44,742 nucleotides of DNA from JBCCEV01 sp039030125. GTDB taxonomy: Bacteria > Pseudomonadota > Gammaproteobacteria > Ga0077536. The notes below the pieces were generated by a model that was given only the letters and a program-made list of their open reading frames with translations, had not been told where the DNA came from and ran no database searches. Position 1 is the stretch's first letter. The number at the start of each line of letters is the position of its first letter. Position numbers and translations under genes: made by a program. Where the stretch lies: NCBI GenBank assembly GCA_039030125.1, contig JBCCEV010000009.1, forward strand, positions 1 to 44,742, in the 5' to 3' direction. Of the stretch, positions 9,100 to 18,621 are shown in pieces.

Positions 9100-9127
9100 C
9101 TGAGGTCATCTAGAGGCCCGCTATAAT
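9100..9127 (+). promoter_or_regulatory. Candidate sigma-70 promoter for hyuAB
   Basis: A perfect TATAAT lies at 9122-9127, with a weak -35 (CTGAGG, matching at T, G, A) 16 bases upstream. The expected transcription start about 7 bases further would leave a leader of roughly 30 bases before the ATG at 9163. It lies between divergent genes. Confidence 0.42.
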
Positions 9128-9162
9128 CGTCGCTTATTAGACCATTGTTGAGTCGCCCTCAC

Positions 9163-12100
9163 ATGACATCGACAAACCGGACCCCGGCCGAACCTACCTC
9201 GCGGTGGGCTTTCTGGATCGACCGCGGCGGGACATTCACTGACATCGTCGCGCGCTCGCCCAACGGTGATGTAAAGACGCATAAACTATTATCCGAGGAT
9301 CGCGAGCATTATGAGGATGCAGCGGTCGAGGGGATCCGCCGTTTGATGGCGCTGTCGCACGGGACTGTGATCCCCGTCGCAGAGATCGAAGTCGTAAAGA
9401 TGGGCACCACCGTCGCCACTAATGCGCTATTGGAACGCAAGGGTGATCGCTGCCTCCTGCTCACCACCAATGGCTTTCGAGATGCGCTTCGCATCGGCTA
9501 TCAAAATCGCCCTGATTTATTTGCGCGTCACATTAAACTGCCAGAAATGCTCTATGAGCGCGTCGCCGAAGTAGACGAGCGTGTAAATGCCGATGGCGAG
9601 GTGCTCACGGCGCTTGATGAATTGCAAACGTCACTGGCGCTACAGCGGGCTTATGCCGACGGCATTCGCTCGGTCGCGATCGTGTTTCTGCATGGTTATC
9701 GCTTTCACCTCCATGAAGCGCGGGCGGCGGCGCTGGCTAAGGAGATAGGTTTCGAACAGGTCTCGGTTTCCCATGAAGTTAGCCCGTTGATGAAATTCGT
9801 CAGCCGCGGCGATACGACGGTTGTCGACGCTTACTTGACACCGGTGCTGCGCCGTTATGTCGATTCGGTTGCCGCAGAGCTGAAGGGTGTGAGGCTGATG
9901 TTCATGCAGTCCAATGGTGGTTTAACAGACGCCCGTTTGTTTCAAGGTAAAGACAGTATCTTATCGGGTCCCGCCGGCGGGGTTGTTGGTGCGGTCGAGG
10001 TGACTCAAGCGGCCGGGTTTGATCGATTAATCGGCTTTGATATGGGAGGCACCTCCACCGACGTTTGTCATTTCGCGGGCGACTTAGAGAGGGCTTTCGA
10101 TACCAGAATAGCCGGCGTGCGGATGCGCGTTCCGATTATGCGGATCCACACCGTCGCGGCCGGTGGTGGGTCGATCCTTCATTTCGATGGGCGGCGTATG
10201 CGGGTCGGACCTGACTCGGCAGGGGCCGCGCCCGGCCCGGCCTGTTACCGCCGGGGTGGCCCGCTGACGGTGACCGACTGTAATTTGTTGTTGGGCCGGG
10301 TGATCGCAAAATATTTTCCGAAAACGTTTGGCCACAATGCTGATGAGGGGCTCGATTCCACGAGCGTCAACAATAAATTCGAACGCTTGGCAGCGCGGGT
10401 CAACGCGGTTTCACCGACACCGCGCAGTATCGAGGCGCTGGCCGAAGGCTTTCTTGATATCGCCGTTGGCAATATGGCGAATGCTATCAAGGAAATCTCG
10501 GTACAGCGTGGTTATAACGTTGCAGAGTATGTCCTTACCTGCTTCGGCGGCGCCGGCGCGCAACACGCTTGCCAGGTTGCCGATGCCTTGGGTATCCGCC
10601 AAGTCTTTTTGCACCCCTTGGCCGGCGTCCTGTCGGCGTACGGGATCGGTTTGGCTGATCTGCGAGTCCTCAAGGATCGGGCCGTCGAAGAAACACTGAG
10701 TCATGAGTCGATCGAAAACCTGCGTGTTTCTTTCGAGGGCTTGGAACAGCAGGCGATTGAAGAGCTACTTGCCCAAGGCGTCAATAAAGAGCGAATTACT
10801 GTCAAACGCACAGTGCACGTACGCTACGCGGGTACGGACAACACCATCGAGATCCCGTTCGACGCCCAGAACGTCATTCGCGCGCGCTTCGAAGCGGAGC
10901 ACCAAAGCCGGTTTGGCTTTGTTGCCGCCGACAAACCGATGGTCATTGAAGCGCTGACCCTTGAGGCTGTCGGCCGCGATGATGCCACAACTTTTAGCAT
11001 CACCGGCGCTTCGCGAGAGTCCGATAGTCCTCCAGCCATCGAGCAACACCAGATGTTCGCTGGTGGTCGCTGGCATGAGGTTGCCGTTTATGCGCGTGAG
11101 TCGCTAATCGAGGGCGACGAAATCGCGGGTCCGGCGATTATTATCGAAGCGATCAGCACCGTGGTGATCGAGCCAGACTGGGTGGCCAATGTTGACGAAA
11201 GCGGGGGACTGACCCTGCGGAGAATGGCGGCGCTGGTCCGCGAGGAAGTGATGGGATCTGCGCAAGCGGACCCGCTACTGTTGGAGGTCTTCAACAGTTT
11301 ATTTATGTCAATCGCCGAACAGATGGGCGGTGCCCTTCAAAACACCGCGCATTCGGTGAATATTAAAGAGCGGATGGACTATTCCTGCGCGCTTTTCGAT
11401 GAAGCGGGTGCCCTCATCGCCAATGCGCCGCATATTCCTGTGCACCTTGGTTCAATGGGAGAAAGCGTAAAGCACATCATTACCAACCTCGCCGAGCAAG
11501 TTCGGGAAGGCGATGTGTACGTTCTCAATGATCCGTTTCATGGTGGCACGCACTTACCGGATGTCACGGTGATCACACCAGTTTTTTCAAACCGACGCGC
11601 CGGGCGGCAGCCGTTGTTCTTTGTAGCTTCGCGCGGACATCACGCCGACATCGGCGGCATCACGCCGGGTTCGATGCCGGCCCGAAGTCAGCGGCTCGAT
11701 GAAGAAGGTGTACTCATCAATAGCTTTCTGATCATCCGTGGCGGCGAATTTAGAGAACAAGAATTTCGCGACTTGCTCGGTAGCGATCCGTATCCAGCCC
11801 GCAACGTCGAACAAAATATTGCTGATCTCAAAGCTCAGATTGCAGCCAATGAGAAAGGTATTCTGGAGCTTGAAGCGATGCTCGAACATTTTGGTTACGA
11901 CGTCGTGCGTGCCTACATGACTCACGTTAAGGACAACGCGGAGGCGTGTGTGCGCGAAGCGCTAAAACGATTTAGCTCAGGGCGCTTCGAATATGCGATG
12001 GACGATGGCAGCAAGGTCATGGTCGCGATCGAAATTGACCAAGAGCGCGGCCAAGCGACGATTGACTTTACCGGCACCTCGCCCCAGCGCAACAATAATT

Positions 12101-12804
12101 TCAATGCCCCGGCGGCGGTCTGCCGGGCGGCGACGCTATATGTGCTCAGAACCTTGATTGATGAGGATATCCCGCTCAACGACGGCTGCTTGCGTGCAGT
12201 GGATCTCAAACTACCCACCGGCTCCATGTTGAATCCCGAGCCTGGCGCCGCGGTGGTTGCCGGCAATGTCGAAACCTCACAATGTATTACCGATTGTCTT
12301 TATGGGGCCTTGGGCGTGATGGCTGCGGCGCAGGGAACGATGAATAATCTGACGTTTGGTAATGAGCGGTATCAGTACTACGAGACCATTTGCGGGGGCA
12401 GTGGGGCGGGTCCCGATTTTGACGGAACCGATGCCGTTCATACGCATATGACCAATTCGCGCCTCACGGATCCAGAAATCCTTGAGTGGCGTTTCCCAGT
12501 GCGTTTGGAAAGATTCGAGATTCGCGATGGGTCTGGTGGTGGCGGCGAGCATAGCGGGGGTAATGGCGTCCTTCGTGAGATCCGCTTTCTTGAACCGATG
12601 GACGTGTCGATTTTGTCCGGTCACCGCCAGGTCCCGCCTTATGGTTTGGGTGGTGGCGAACCTGGGCAGGTCGGACGTAATTCTGTAACGCGCGCTGATG
12701 GTTCGCGGCAGACCCTGGCCGGCTGCGATAGCTGCGAAGTGTTGGAAAATGAACGTGTGACTATCGAAACGCCTGGTGGCGGTGGGTTCGGCGGAATCGT
12801 GTGA
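9163..12804 (+). CDS. Fused hydantoinase A/B (5-oxoprolinase-type) protein
   Basis: A 1213-residue protein joining HyuA-like (about residues 1-690) and HyuB-like (about 700-1213) parts, close to the length of eukaryotic-type 5-oxoprolinase. Visible are the Hydant_A_N start FWIDRGGTFTDIVA, GPAGGVVGAVEV, the nucleotide-binding FDMGGTSTDVCHFAG, and in the B half AHSVNIKERMDYSCALFD, LNDPFHGGTHLPDVTV and FVASRGHHADIGG. The family opens 5-oxoproline, hydantoins or related lactams with ATP; related acetophenone carboxylases carboxylate ketones. The substrate cannot be fixed here. I chose the ATG at 9163; a TTG at 9145 would add six residues. It appears to be a single-gene transcript. Confidence 0.88.
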   Translation: MTSTNRTPAEPTSRWAFWIDRGGTFTDIVARSPNGDVKTHKLLSEDREHYEDAAVEGIRRLMALSHGTVIPVAEIEVVKMGTTVATNALLERKGDRCLLLTTNGFRDALRIGYQNRPDLFARHIKLPEMLYERVAEVDERVNADGEVLTALDELQTSLALQRAYADGIRSVAIVFLHGYRFHLHEARAAALAKEIGFEQVSVSHEVSPLMKFVSRGDTTVVDAYLTPVLRRYVDSVAAELKGVRLMFMQSNGGLTDARLFQGKDSILSGPAGGVVGAVEVTQAAGFDRLIGFDMGGTSTDVCHFAGDLERAFDTRIAGVRMRVPIMRIHTVAAGGGSILHFDGRRMRVGPDSAGAAPGPACYRRGGPLTVTDCNLLLGRVIAKYFPKTFGHNADEGLDSTSVNNKFERLAARVNAVSPTPRSIEALAEGFLDIAVGNMANAIKEISVQRGYNVAEYVLTCFGGAGAQHACQVADALGIRQVFLHPLAGVLSAYGIGLADLRVLKDRAVEETLSHESIENLRVSFEGLEQQAIEELLAQGVNKERITVKRTVHVRYAGTDNTIEIPFDAQNVIRARFEAEHQSRFGFVAADKPMVIEALTLEAVGRDDATTFSITGASRESDSPPAIEQHQMFAGGRWHEVAVYARESLIEGDEIAGPAIIIEAISTVVIEPDWVANVDESGGLTLRRMAALVREEVMGSAQADPLLLEVFNSLFMSIAEQMGGALQNTAHSVNIKERMDYSCALFDEAGALIANAPHIPVHLGSMGESVKHIITNLAEQVREGDVYVLNDPFHGGTHLPDVTVITPVFSNRRAGRQPLFFVASRGHHADIGGITPGSMPARSQRLDEEGVLINSFLIIRGGEFREQEFRDLLGSDPYPARNVEQNIADLKAQIAANEKGILELEAMLEHFGYDVVRAYMTHVKDNAEACVREALKRFSSGRFEYAMDDGSKVMVAIEIDQERGQATIDFTGTSPQRNNNFNAPAAVCRAATLYVLRTLIDEDIPLNDGCLRAVDLKLPTGSMLNPEPGAAVVAGNVETSQCITDCLYGALGVMAAAQGTMNNLTFGNERYQYYETICGGSGAGPDFDGTDAVHTHMTNSRLTDPEILEWRFPVRLERFEIRDGSGGGGEHSGGNGVLREIRFLEPMDVSILSGHRQVPPYGLGGGEPGQVGRNSVTRADGSRQTLAGCDSCEVLENERVTIETPGGGGFGGIV

Positions 12805-12952
12805 GTTTTGATATCGGCCTCTCTAGATGTAGACAAATAACACGATCAGCGTCACATTTAGGCCCGCGTTCAACCTTTCGAACTCAGAAAATCACTAAAA
12901 TGGCCGATTACGCCAGAGTTGCACGCTCTTTTTAGGTTGCTAAGAATTTACG

Positions 12953-14218
12953 ATGCGCGTCATCATCATCAACGACTCCGCTGAGTATCGGACGCGGCTG
13001 CGCCGCTTGTTGGCAGGGGCTTTCCCTGATGTTGAGGTCTCCGAATACGATCCAGAGCAATCCGGACAACCCGACGCCGGTTTTAACTGGGATCTCTATG
13101 ATCTCTTGATGATCGAGGATCAACTTGCCAATCGCGAAAGTGGTTTGGCCTGGCTCGCGGTGTTGTCGCTCGATGCCAAGCTGCCGCCAGCGGTCTTATT
13201 GGCTAACGCTCAAGATCCATTCGTGGCCTCCAAGGTCCAGGAAATGCCTGACACAGAGTATGTTCTTAAGGACAGCTTGGATGAGCCGGCCCTGAAAAAA
13301 ATCATCGCAGATTTGAAGATTTCCGATGTTTTAGTCCCCAAGCCGGAGACCAGTGGTCCGACCAATTTCGAGTTCCCTCAAGATCGAGAAATCGTTGGCA
13401 ATATTATTTTCGAAGCCACTGGCGAACATTACGCCAAAAATGGCGGCTACAAATTTGTTCGACTCATTGGCCAAGGCGCGCATTCGCGAGTTTATCTTGC
13501 CGAGCGGGTCTCCGATCAGCTGACAATGGTGCTCAAAGTCCTCGATCTCACGAATATCGAGGATGAAACGATTTCGCAACGCTTCGCGCAGGAAGCCGAG
13601 CTGGTTGCGAGCATTGATAGTCCCTACGTGGTGAAGTTCTTCGACCATGGATTCACCTCGCAATTCGGCTACATCGCGGTTGAGTTTTTTACGCGCGGGG
13701 ATCTAAAGCAGCGTCTAGAGCTCGGGGTTTACCCGGAAGATGCCATCATTTATGCATTGAACATTGCCTTTGGTTTGGAAGCCATACATGGCCAAGGGAT
13801 CGTGCATCGCGATCTAAAGCCCGGCAACATCATGTTTCGCGCCGACGATTCTTTGGCGCTTGCCGATTTTGGGATCTCCAAGCGCTTGGACGGCGGGATG
13901 GAGCTGACGCGCACGGGCAGCATTCTTGGAACCTTGAATTACATGAGCCCCGAGCAGGGACTCGGCGAGGAAGTTGATGAGCGTACCGATCTCTACGGTC
14001 TGGGAATGATCCTGTTTGAATTGCTTACAGGTGAGAAAGCCTATCGTGCGGGTTCGCCAAGCGCGTTGGTCTATCAACATCTGTATGCCGACGTTCCACG
14101 ATTGCCCGATGCGCTCGGCAAGTACCAACCGCTCGTTGATTCTTTGCTCGCTAAAGATAAAAAAGATCGTTATCAAAGCGCTTCTGAGACGGTTGCCAAT
14201 CTGCAGACGTTCTGCTGA
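12953..14218 (+). CDS. Ser/Thr protein kinase with N-terminal pseudo-receiver domain
   Basis: A 421-residue soluble protein with a receiver-like domain (1-125) joined to a Hanks-type kinase (about 165-420). Kinase motifs are complete: glycine loop GQGAHSRV (about 173-180), Lys195, HRDLKPGN (285-292), DFG (305-307) and SPEQ. In the receiver, the ND pair at 7-8 remains, but the phosphoacceptor position, where YDxxLxD is expected, reads YDLLMIED with Glu55 in place of Asp; the usual Thr/Ser is Ala (VLLANA), while a Lys is kept (YVLKD). It thus looks like a pseudo-receiver, perhaps permanently in one state. No membrane segment or PASTA repeat is seen. It ends 14 bases before pseB, so it may be the first gene of that operon and act on glycan synthesis or motility. 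Confidence 0.88.
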   Translation: MRVIIINDSAEYRTRLRRLLAGAFPDVEVSEYDPEQSGQPDAGFNWDLYDLLMIEDQLANRESGLAWLAVLSLDAKLPPAVLLANAQDPFVASKVQEMPDTEYVLKDSLDEPALKKIIADLKISDVLVPKPETSGPTNFEFPQDREIVGNIIFEATGEHYAKNGGYKFVRLIGQGAHSRVYLAERVSDQLTMVLKVLDLTNIEDETISQRFAQEAELVASIDSPYVVKFFDHGFTSQFGYIAVEFFTRGDLKQRLELGVYPEDAIIYALNIAFGLEAIHGQGIVHRDLKPGNIMFRADDSLALADFGISKRLDGGMELTRTGSILGTLNYMSPEQGLGEEVDERTDLYGLGMILFELLTGEKAYRAGSPSALVYQHLYADVPRLPDALGKYQPLVDSLLAKDKKDRYQSASETVANLQTFC

Positions 14219-14232
14219 GCGGCACACGGCCT

Positions 14233-15228
14233 ATGTTCAAGGATAAATCTATTCTTGTCACCGGCGGGACGGGATCGTTTGGAAAGGCATTCGTTGCCCG
14301 CTTGTTAGCTGGCCAGCGACCGCGGCGGCTCATCGTTTTTTCTCGTGATGAGCTTAAGCAATACGAAATGCAGCAACGTTTCGACGAGGATTGCATGCGC
14401 TACTTCATCGGCGATGTTCGCGATAGCGCGAGACTATCCCAGGCAATGAAAGGCGTCGATTACGTGGTTCATGCGGCGGCGCTCAAACAAGTGCCGGCCG
14501 CTGAATACAACCCCATGGAATGCGTGCGGACAAACATCAATGGCGCCGAGAATGTCGCCCAGGCGGCGATTGCCAATGACGTAAAAAAAGTAGTCGCGCT
14601 TTCGACCGATAAAGCAGCCAATCCGATAAACCTCTACGGCGCTACGAAACTTGCTTCCGATAAAATTTTCGTGGCCGCGAATAACATGAGTGGCGCGGCC
14701 GGCGCCAGGTTCAGCGTCGTGCGTTATGGCAACGTCGTTGGATCTCGGGGGTCGGTTGTTCCCTTGTTCAAGCGATTGGTTGCCGACGGTGCGACCAAAC
14801 TTCCCATTACAGATGAGCGCATGACCCGGTTCTGGATCACTTTGGAGCAGGGTGTGGATTTGGTGCTGAATGCATTCGAGTGGATGTATGGCGGTGAGGT
14901 TTTCGTGCCTAAAATCCCCTCCGTGCGTCTGACTGATCTCGCCGAGTCCGTGGCGCCAGGTATTGGCTTTGAGACCATTGGATTACGCCCTGGTGAGAAG
15001 CTTCATGAAGTGTTGTGTCCGCGCGACTCCTCGCATTTAACGATTGAATTTGATGATCATTATGTGATCCAACCTTCTATTCGCTACTTCGATCACGAGG
15101 TCGACTACTCGGTGAATGCCGTGCGCCAAACAGGGCGAGTGGTGGATGACGAGTTTGAATATAACTCGGGTAACAATCCCCACTTTTTATCTGTGGAAGA
15201 ATTGCGAGAACTCAATCAGGGACTATGA
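14233..15228 (+). CDS. pseB: UDP-N-acetylglucosamine 4,6-dehydratase (inverting), pseudaminic acid step 1
   Basis: A 331-residue extended SDR. TGGTGSFG (10-17) binds NADP, and the active-site set Asp126-Lys127 and Tyr135-xxx-Lys139 (STDKAANPINLYGATK) keeps the spacing known for PseB (D132, K133, Y141, K145 in Helicobacter). It converts UDP-GlcNAc to UDP-2-acetamido-2,6-dideoxy-beta-L-arabino-hexos-4-ulose in the cytoplasm. Its stop overlaps the start of pseC by four bases (ATGA), which indicates translational coupling. Confidence 0.95.
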   Translation: MFKDKSILVTGGTGSFGKAFVARLLAGQRPRRLIVFSRDELKQYEMQQRFDEDCMRYFIGDVRDSARLSQAMKGVDYVVHAAALKQVPAAEYNPMECVRTNINGAENVAQAAIANDVKKVVALSTDKAANPINLYGATKLASDKIFVAANNMSGAAGARFSVVRYGNVVGSRGSVVPLFKRLVADGATKLPITDERMTRFWITLEQGVDLVLNAFEWMYGGEVFVPKIPSVRLTDLAESVAPGIGFETIGLRPGEKLHEVLCPRDSSHLTIEFDDHYVIQPSIRYFDHEVDYSVNAVRQTGRVVDDEFEYNSGNNPHFLSVEELRELNQGL

Positions 15229-16379
15229 TCCCGTATTCGCGGCAAAGTATCGCCGAGGCGGATATTGACGCGGTCGTTGAAGCGCTGCGTTCCGATTTTT
15301 TAACCACCGGTCCAAGGGTCGCGCAATTCGAAGAACGGGTGGCACGCTATTGCCATGCGCCGTACGCTGTAGCGGTGAATAGCGGCACGTCAGCGCTGCA
15401 TCTTGCTTGTTTGGCTTTAGGTCTCGGCGCAGGTGATCGGTTATGGACGATACCGAACACATTTGTGGCCTCAGCAAATTGCGCGCTAATGTGCGGTGCC
15501 GAGGTGGGTTTCGTCGACATTGAGCCCGGCAGCGGCAATATCGACGTTGATGATCTGGAAAGGCGGTTGGCGTCGGCGGCTCGCGATGGCCGTTTACCGA
15601 AAGTGTTGGTCGCGGTGCATTTCGCGGGGAGCCCGTGCGATTTGCAGCGTATTGCCAAGCTCTGCACCCTCCACAACGTACGCATCATCGAGGATGCGTC
15701 GCACGCCCTAGGCGCCTGGTTGGTGGATGAACCGATCGGAGCAGGTCTACATTCTGATATCACGGTCTTCAGTTTCCATCCGGTAAAGAGTATTACCGCG
15801 GCGGAAGGAGGCTTGGCAACGACGCGCAGCGAAGAGCTTTTTCAGAAAATGCAGATGCTTCGCACGCACGGGGTTACCCGGGATGAGGACCTATTCACAC
15901 GATCCGATGGGCCGTGGTACTACGAGCAACACGAACTCGGTTTTAATTACCGAATGAGCGACCTGCATGCGGCGTTGGGCTCAAGCCAGATGAGCCGCCT
16001 GGATGATTTCGTCGCAGCTCGCGCCGAGCGCGCATCAAAGTACGATGCGGCGTTTGCGGATCTACCGATCACGACCCTTGAACGCTTACCGCAGGCCCGA
16101 TCAGCACATCATTTATACGTGTTGCTTATCGACCAGCCGAGCTGCGGTCTCGACCGTGCGCAGATGTTCAAACAGCTACGTGCCGCCGGCATCGGAGTCA
16201 ATGTTCACTATATCCCCGTGCATACTCAGCCTTACTACCAACAGCGTGGGTTCGCGAAGGAGGACTTTCCAGCGAGCGTTCGCTATTACGACCAAGCATT
16301 GAGTATTCCGATATATCCAGATCTAAGCGACGAAGACCAGCAATTCGTCATTGATCAAGTCGAAGGGGCTTTGTCATGA
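15225..16379 (+). CDS. pseC: PLP-dependent UDP-4-keto-sugar aminotransferase, pseudaminic acid step 2
   Basis: A 384-residue DegT/DnrJ/EryC1 aminotransferase. The PLP lysine is Lys188 in FHPVKSITAAEGG, with SGTSALHLA and IIEDASHALGA for phosphate and ring contacts. The N-terminus (IPYSRQSI, LTTGP) matches PseC. It aminates C4 of the PseB product using glutamate, giving UDP-4-amino-4,6-dideoxy-beta-L-AltNAc. It overlaps both neighbours by ATGA. Confidence 0.94.
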   Translation: MIPYSRQSIAEADIDAVVEALRSDFLTTGPRVAQFEERVARYCHAPYAVAVNSGTSALHLACLALGLGAGDRLWTIPNTFVASANCALMCGAEVGFVDIEPGSGNIDVDDLERRLASAARDGRLPKVLVAVHFAGSPCDLQRIAKLCTLHNVRIIEDASHALGAWLVDEPIGAGLHSDITVFSFHPVKSITAAEGGLATTRSEELFQKMQMLRTHGVTRDEDLFTRSDGPWYYEQHELGFNYRMSDLHAALGSSQMSRLDDFVAARAERASKYDAAFADLPITTLERLPQARSAHHLYVLLIDQPSCGLDRAQMFKQLRAAGIGVNVHYIPVHTQPYYQQRGFAKEDFPASVRYYDQALSIPIYPDLSDEDQQFVIDQVEGALS

Positions 16380-17092
16380 AGATCGTTGCGATCGTGCAGG
16401 CCCGTATGACGTCAACCCGCTTACCCGGTAAGGTTCTCAAATCACTTGGAGATCGCCTGGTGCTGGATCACGTGTTGCGGCGAGTTACCCGCACCCCAGG
16501 CGTGGACGAAGTTTGTTGCGCTACGGTCGACGATCACAGTTCCGATAAGATAGTTGCCCTATGTGACCAAACTGGAGTGGTTGCTTTTAAGGGTAGCGAA
16601 ACCGACGTCCTCGGCCGTTACGTTGGGGCTGCACGGCAGCTTGACGCGGATGTGGTTGTTCGAGTTACAAGCGATTGTCCGCTTACTGACCCGAAAGTGA
16701 ATGGACAAGTTATCGAGCACTTTCTAGAGACGGGCGCCGATTATGCTTGCAACAATTCCCCGCCCTCCTGGCCTCACGGTTTAGATTGCGAAGTCATCAG
16801 CCGGGCGGCACTGGAGCGCGCGGCACGGAAGGCGACTCGATCCGAGGAACGAGAGCACGTCACCCCGTGGCTAAGAATGCAGGATGATGTGAAAAAGGTG
16901 AATCTTTTTTGCCCACTTGAGGGCCTGGCGCATCATCGATGGACATTAGATACACCAGATGACTATCAATTCTTCCGCGAAATTTTTGAATACCTCGAGG
17001 ACACCGATAACGTCGGTTGGCAGTCCATTCTGAAGATCGTTGAAGATCTGCCAGAACTCGCGGCGATCAACCGCGAAAGTAAAGAGCGTTAA
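16376..17092 (+). CDS. pseF: SpsF/PseF-type cytidylyltransferase, CMP-pseudaminic acid synthetase
   Basis: A 238-residue nucleotidyltransferase. The N-terminal IVQARMTSTRLPGKVL block and LGRYVGAARQLDADVVVRVTSDCPL are typical of the SpsF-like family that replaces NeuA-type PseF in many pseudaminic acid loci (for example Caulobacter FlmC). It would activate pseudaminic acid with CTP to CMP-Pse as the last cytoplasmic step. The start overlaps pseC by ATGA; pseG follows after 12 bases. Assignment to CMP-Pse rests on family and context. Confidence 0.88.
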   Translation: MKIVAIVQARMTSTRLPGKVLKSLGDRLVLDHVLRRVTRTPGVDEVCCATVDDHSSDKIVALCDQTGVVAFKGSETDVLGRYVGAARQLDADVVVRVTSDCPLTDPKVNGQVIEHFLETGADYACNNSPPSWPHGLDCEVISRAALERAARKATRSEEREHVTPWLRMQDDVKKVNLFCPLEGLAHHRWTLDTPDDYQFFREIFEYLEDTDNVGWQSILKIVEDLPELAAINRESKER

Positions 17093-17104
17093 TCTAAGTC
17101 CCTG

Positions 17105-18109
17105 ATGAAGCATGCCGTGTTCAGAGTTGATGCTTCACAAGCTACTGGGGGCGGACACCTGGTTCGTTGTCTAGCGCTGGCCGAAGCCCTGGCGGAAAGA
17201 GGCTGGGCTTGTGAGTTTTATTCTACTTCGTCGACAAAGCGATTTTTGGCGGATAAGTTCAAGGCTAAATTTGAATTTCATTTCGACCGATCTTTGAAAG
17301 AAATGTCGTCTAACGATCTTACGGTCTTTGACCATTACCGAATTTCGAAACCGGACGAACAGGCAATCCGTGATCAAACTAGTTGTATCTTAGTGATTGA
17401 TGATTTGGCGGATCGGCCCCATGTTTGCGATGTTCTCCTCGATCAAGGTTATGGTCGCTCCCGGTCGGACTACGCCGAGCTAGTACCAAGGGGTTGCAAA
17501 TTTCTTCTTGGTTCCGATTTTGCGCTGCTTGGAAGTTCCTTTCTTTACTATCGAGAGATCGCTGTGAAACGTCGTCAGAAGTTGCACGACGTAGAGAGAA
17601 TTTTGATAAATTTTGGTGCCAGCGATCCCCACCAGGTTAATCAAAGGGTCGTAAAAGCACTTTCCACAATTCCCATTTTCGCCCGAATCGACATCGTTGC
17701 CAGCCGCTATGATTCAGGTCTAGCGGAGCTCGAAGCGGCCGCCTCTAGGCTTCCCGATGCGTCCGTATTAACTGACGTTGATGATATGGCCCCGCTAATG
17801 GCGGCGGCTGACCTCGCTTTTGGGGCCCCAGGCGTAAGCGCGTGGGAACGTTGCGCCGTCGGCTTGCCGAGCGTCTTGGTGATGACCGCGGATAATCAGT
17901 CGCGCAATTACAAAAACCTGGTAGGGGAAGGAGCGGCAGTGGGTTTGGGTCGGTACAACGAAATTACCGATGCATCGATTAAAGGTGCGCTGACTGACTT
18001 GCTAATGGATCCCACGTCATTGCAATCAATGAGCTTTAGAGCAGGAGATTTGTGCGACGGCACGGGCACCCATCGCGTCATCGACGCAATCGCACCTTTA
18101 TGTCAATGA
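17105..18109 (+). CDS. pseG: UDP-2,4-diacetamido-2,4,6-trideoxy-beta-L-altropyranose hydrolase
   Basis: A 334-residue GT-B-fold hydrolase. VDASQATGGGHLVRCLALA carries the catalytic His18 of the GxGHxxR motif of PseG, and the C-half has APGVSAWERCAVGLPS for UDP binding. It releases UDP from the diacetamido sugar to give the free sugar for PseI. The base composition drops here (the line at 17,281 is about 42% G+C by count). The stop overlaps the next start (ATGTCAATGA). In some bacteria PseG is fused to a PseH-type domain; here they are separate neighbours. Confidence 0.93.
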   Translation: MKHAVFRVDASQATGGGHLVRCLALAEALAERGWACEFYSTSSTKRFLADKFKAKFEFHFDRSLKEMSSNDLTVFDHYRISKPDEQAIRDQTSCILVIDDLADRPHVCDVLLDQGYGRSRSDYAELVPRGCKFLLGSDFALLGSSFLYYREIAVKRRQKLHDVERILINFGASDPHQVNQRVVKALSTIPIFARIDIVASRYDSGLAELEAAASRLPDASVLTDVDDMAPLMAAADLAFGAPGVSAWERCAVGLPSVLVMTADNQSRNYKNLVGEGAAVGLGRYNEITDASIKGALTDLLMDPTSLQSMSFRAGDLCDGTGTHRVIDAIAPLCQ

Positions 18110-18621
18110 ATTCCACAACCAGCCCTGAGCAAGACACAGTCCAGCTACGCCAAGCTAGAGTTTCCGATTCGAAATTGCTTTTTGACTGGGCCAACGAAGA
18201 TGAAGTTAGGCGCATGTCGTTCTCGCCGGAGCCGGTCTTGTGGGTAGACCATCAGCGGTGGATAGCCGAGAAATTAGGCGATAGAAATTGTCGTATTTAT
18301 ATTTTTCTAATCAGAGGTAAACCGGCTGGCCAAATGCGGCTAGAGTGCGTAGAAGTTGAGGTCGCCGAGGTCGATGTGCACACCAGTATTGCTTTCAGGG
18401 GACGAGGATGGGGTGGTAGGTTTTTGCGTCTTGGATCAGAGCAGTTTTTCCGCGAGTTCCCAAAGGTCCAAACCTTACGCGCGGTAGTTCGGGCCGACAA
18501 TCTAAAATCCTTACGAGCCTTCGAAAAGTCCGGCTACAAGATCCTTGAGAGACTTCGTATCAAGGAGCTCGATTGCTGGCAGTTGGTGAATCTCCGATCG
18601 AGGGGTGCCAAGGACTTATGA
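18106..18621 (+). CDS. pseH: PseH-like GNAT N-acetyltransferase
   Basis: A GNAT protein of 171 residues from the ATG at 18106 (173 from the ATG at 18100). The acetyl-CoA loop RGRGWGGRFLRLG, DNLKSLRAFEKSGY near the end, and the N-terminal RQARVSDSKLLFDWANEDEVR strongly resemble the acetyltransferase domain found fused to PseG in other bacteria. It should acetylate the 4-amino group of the PseC product. Close coupling to pseG on one side and an ATGA overlap with the formyltransferase gene on the other support this. Because a formyltransferase and a deacetylase follow, the final acyl group may differ from acetyl. Confidence 0.85.
   Translation: MNSTTSPEQDTVQLRQARVSDSKLLFDWANEDEVRRMSFSPEPVLWVDHQRWIAEKLGDRNCRIYIFLIRGKPAGQMRLECVEVEVAEVDVHTSIAFRGRGWGGRFLRLGSEQFFREFPKVQTLRAVVRADNLKSLRAFEKSGYKILERLRIKELDCWQLVNLRSRGAKDL

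Noticed and set aside
12805..12952. Possible promoter TTGCAC / TAAGAA before the kinase gene
   Set aside because: The -10 match is poor and lies almost on the start codon, so it would give no room for a leader.
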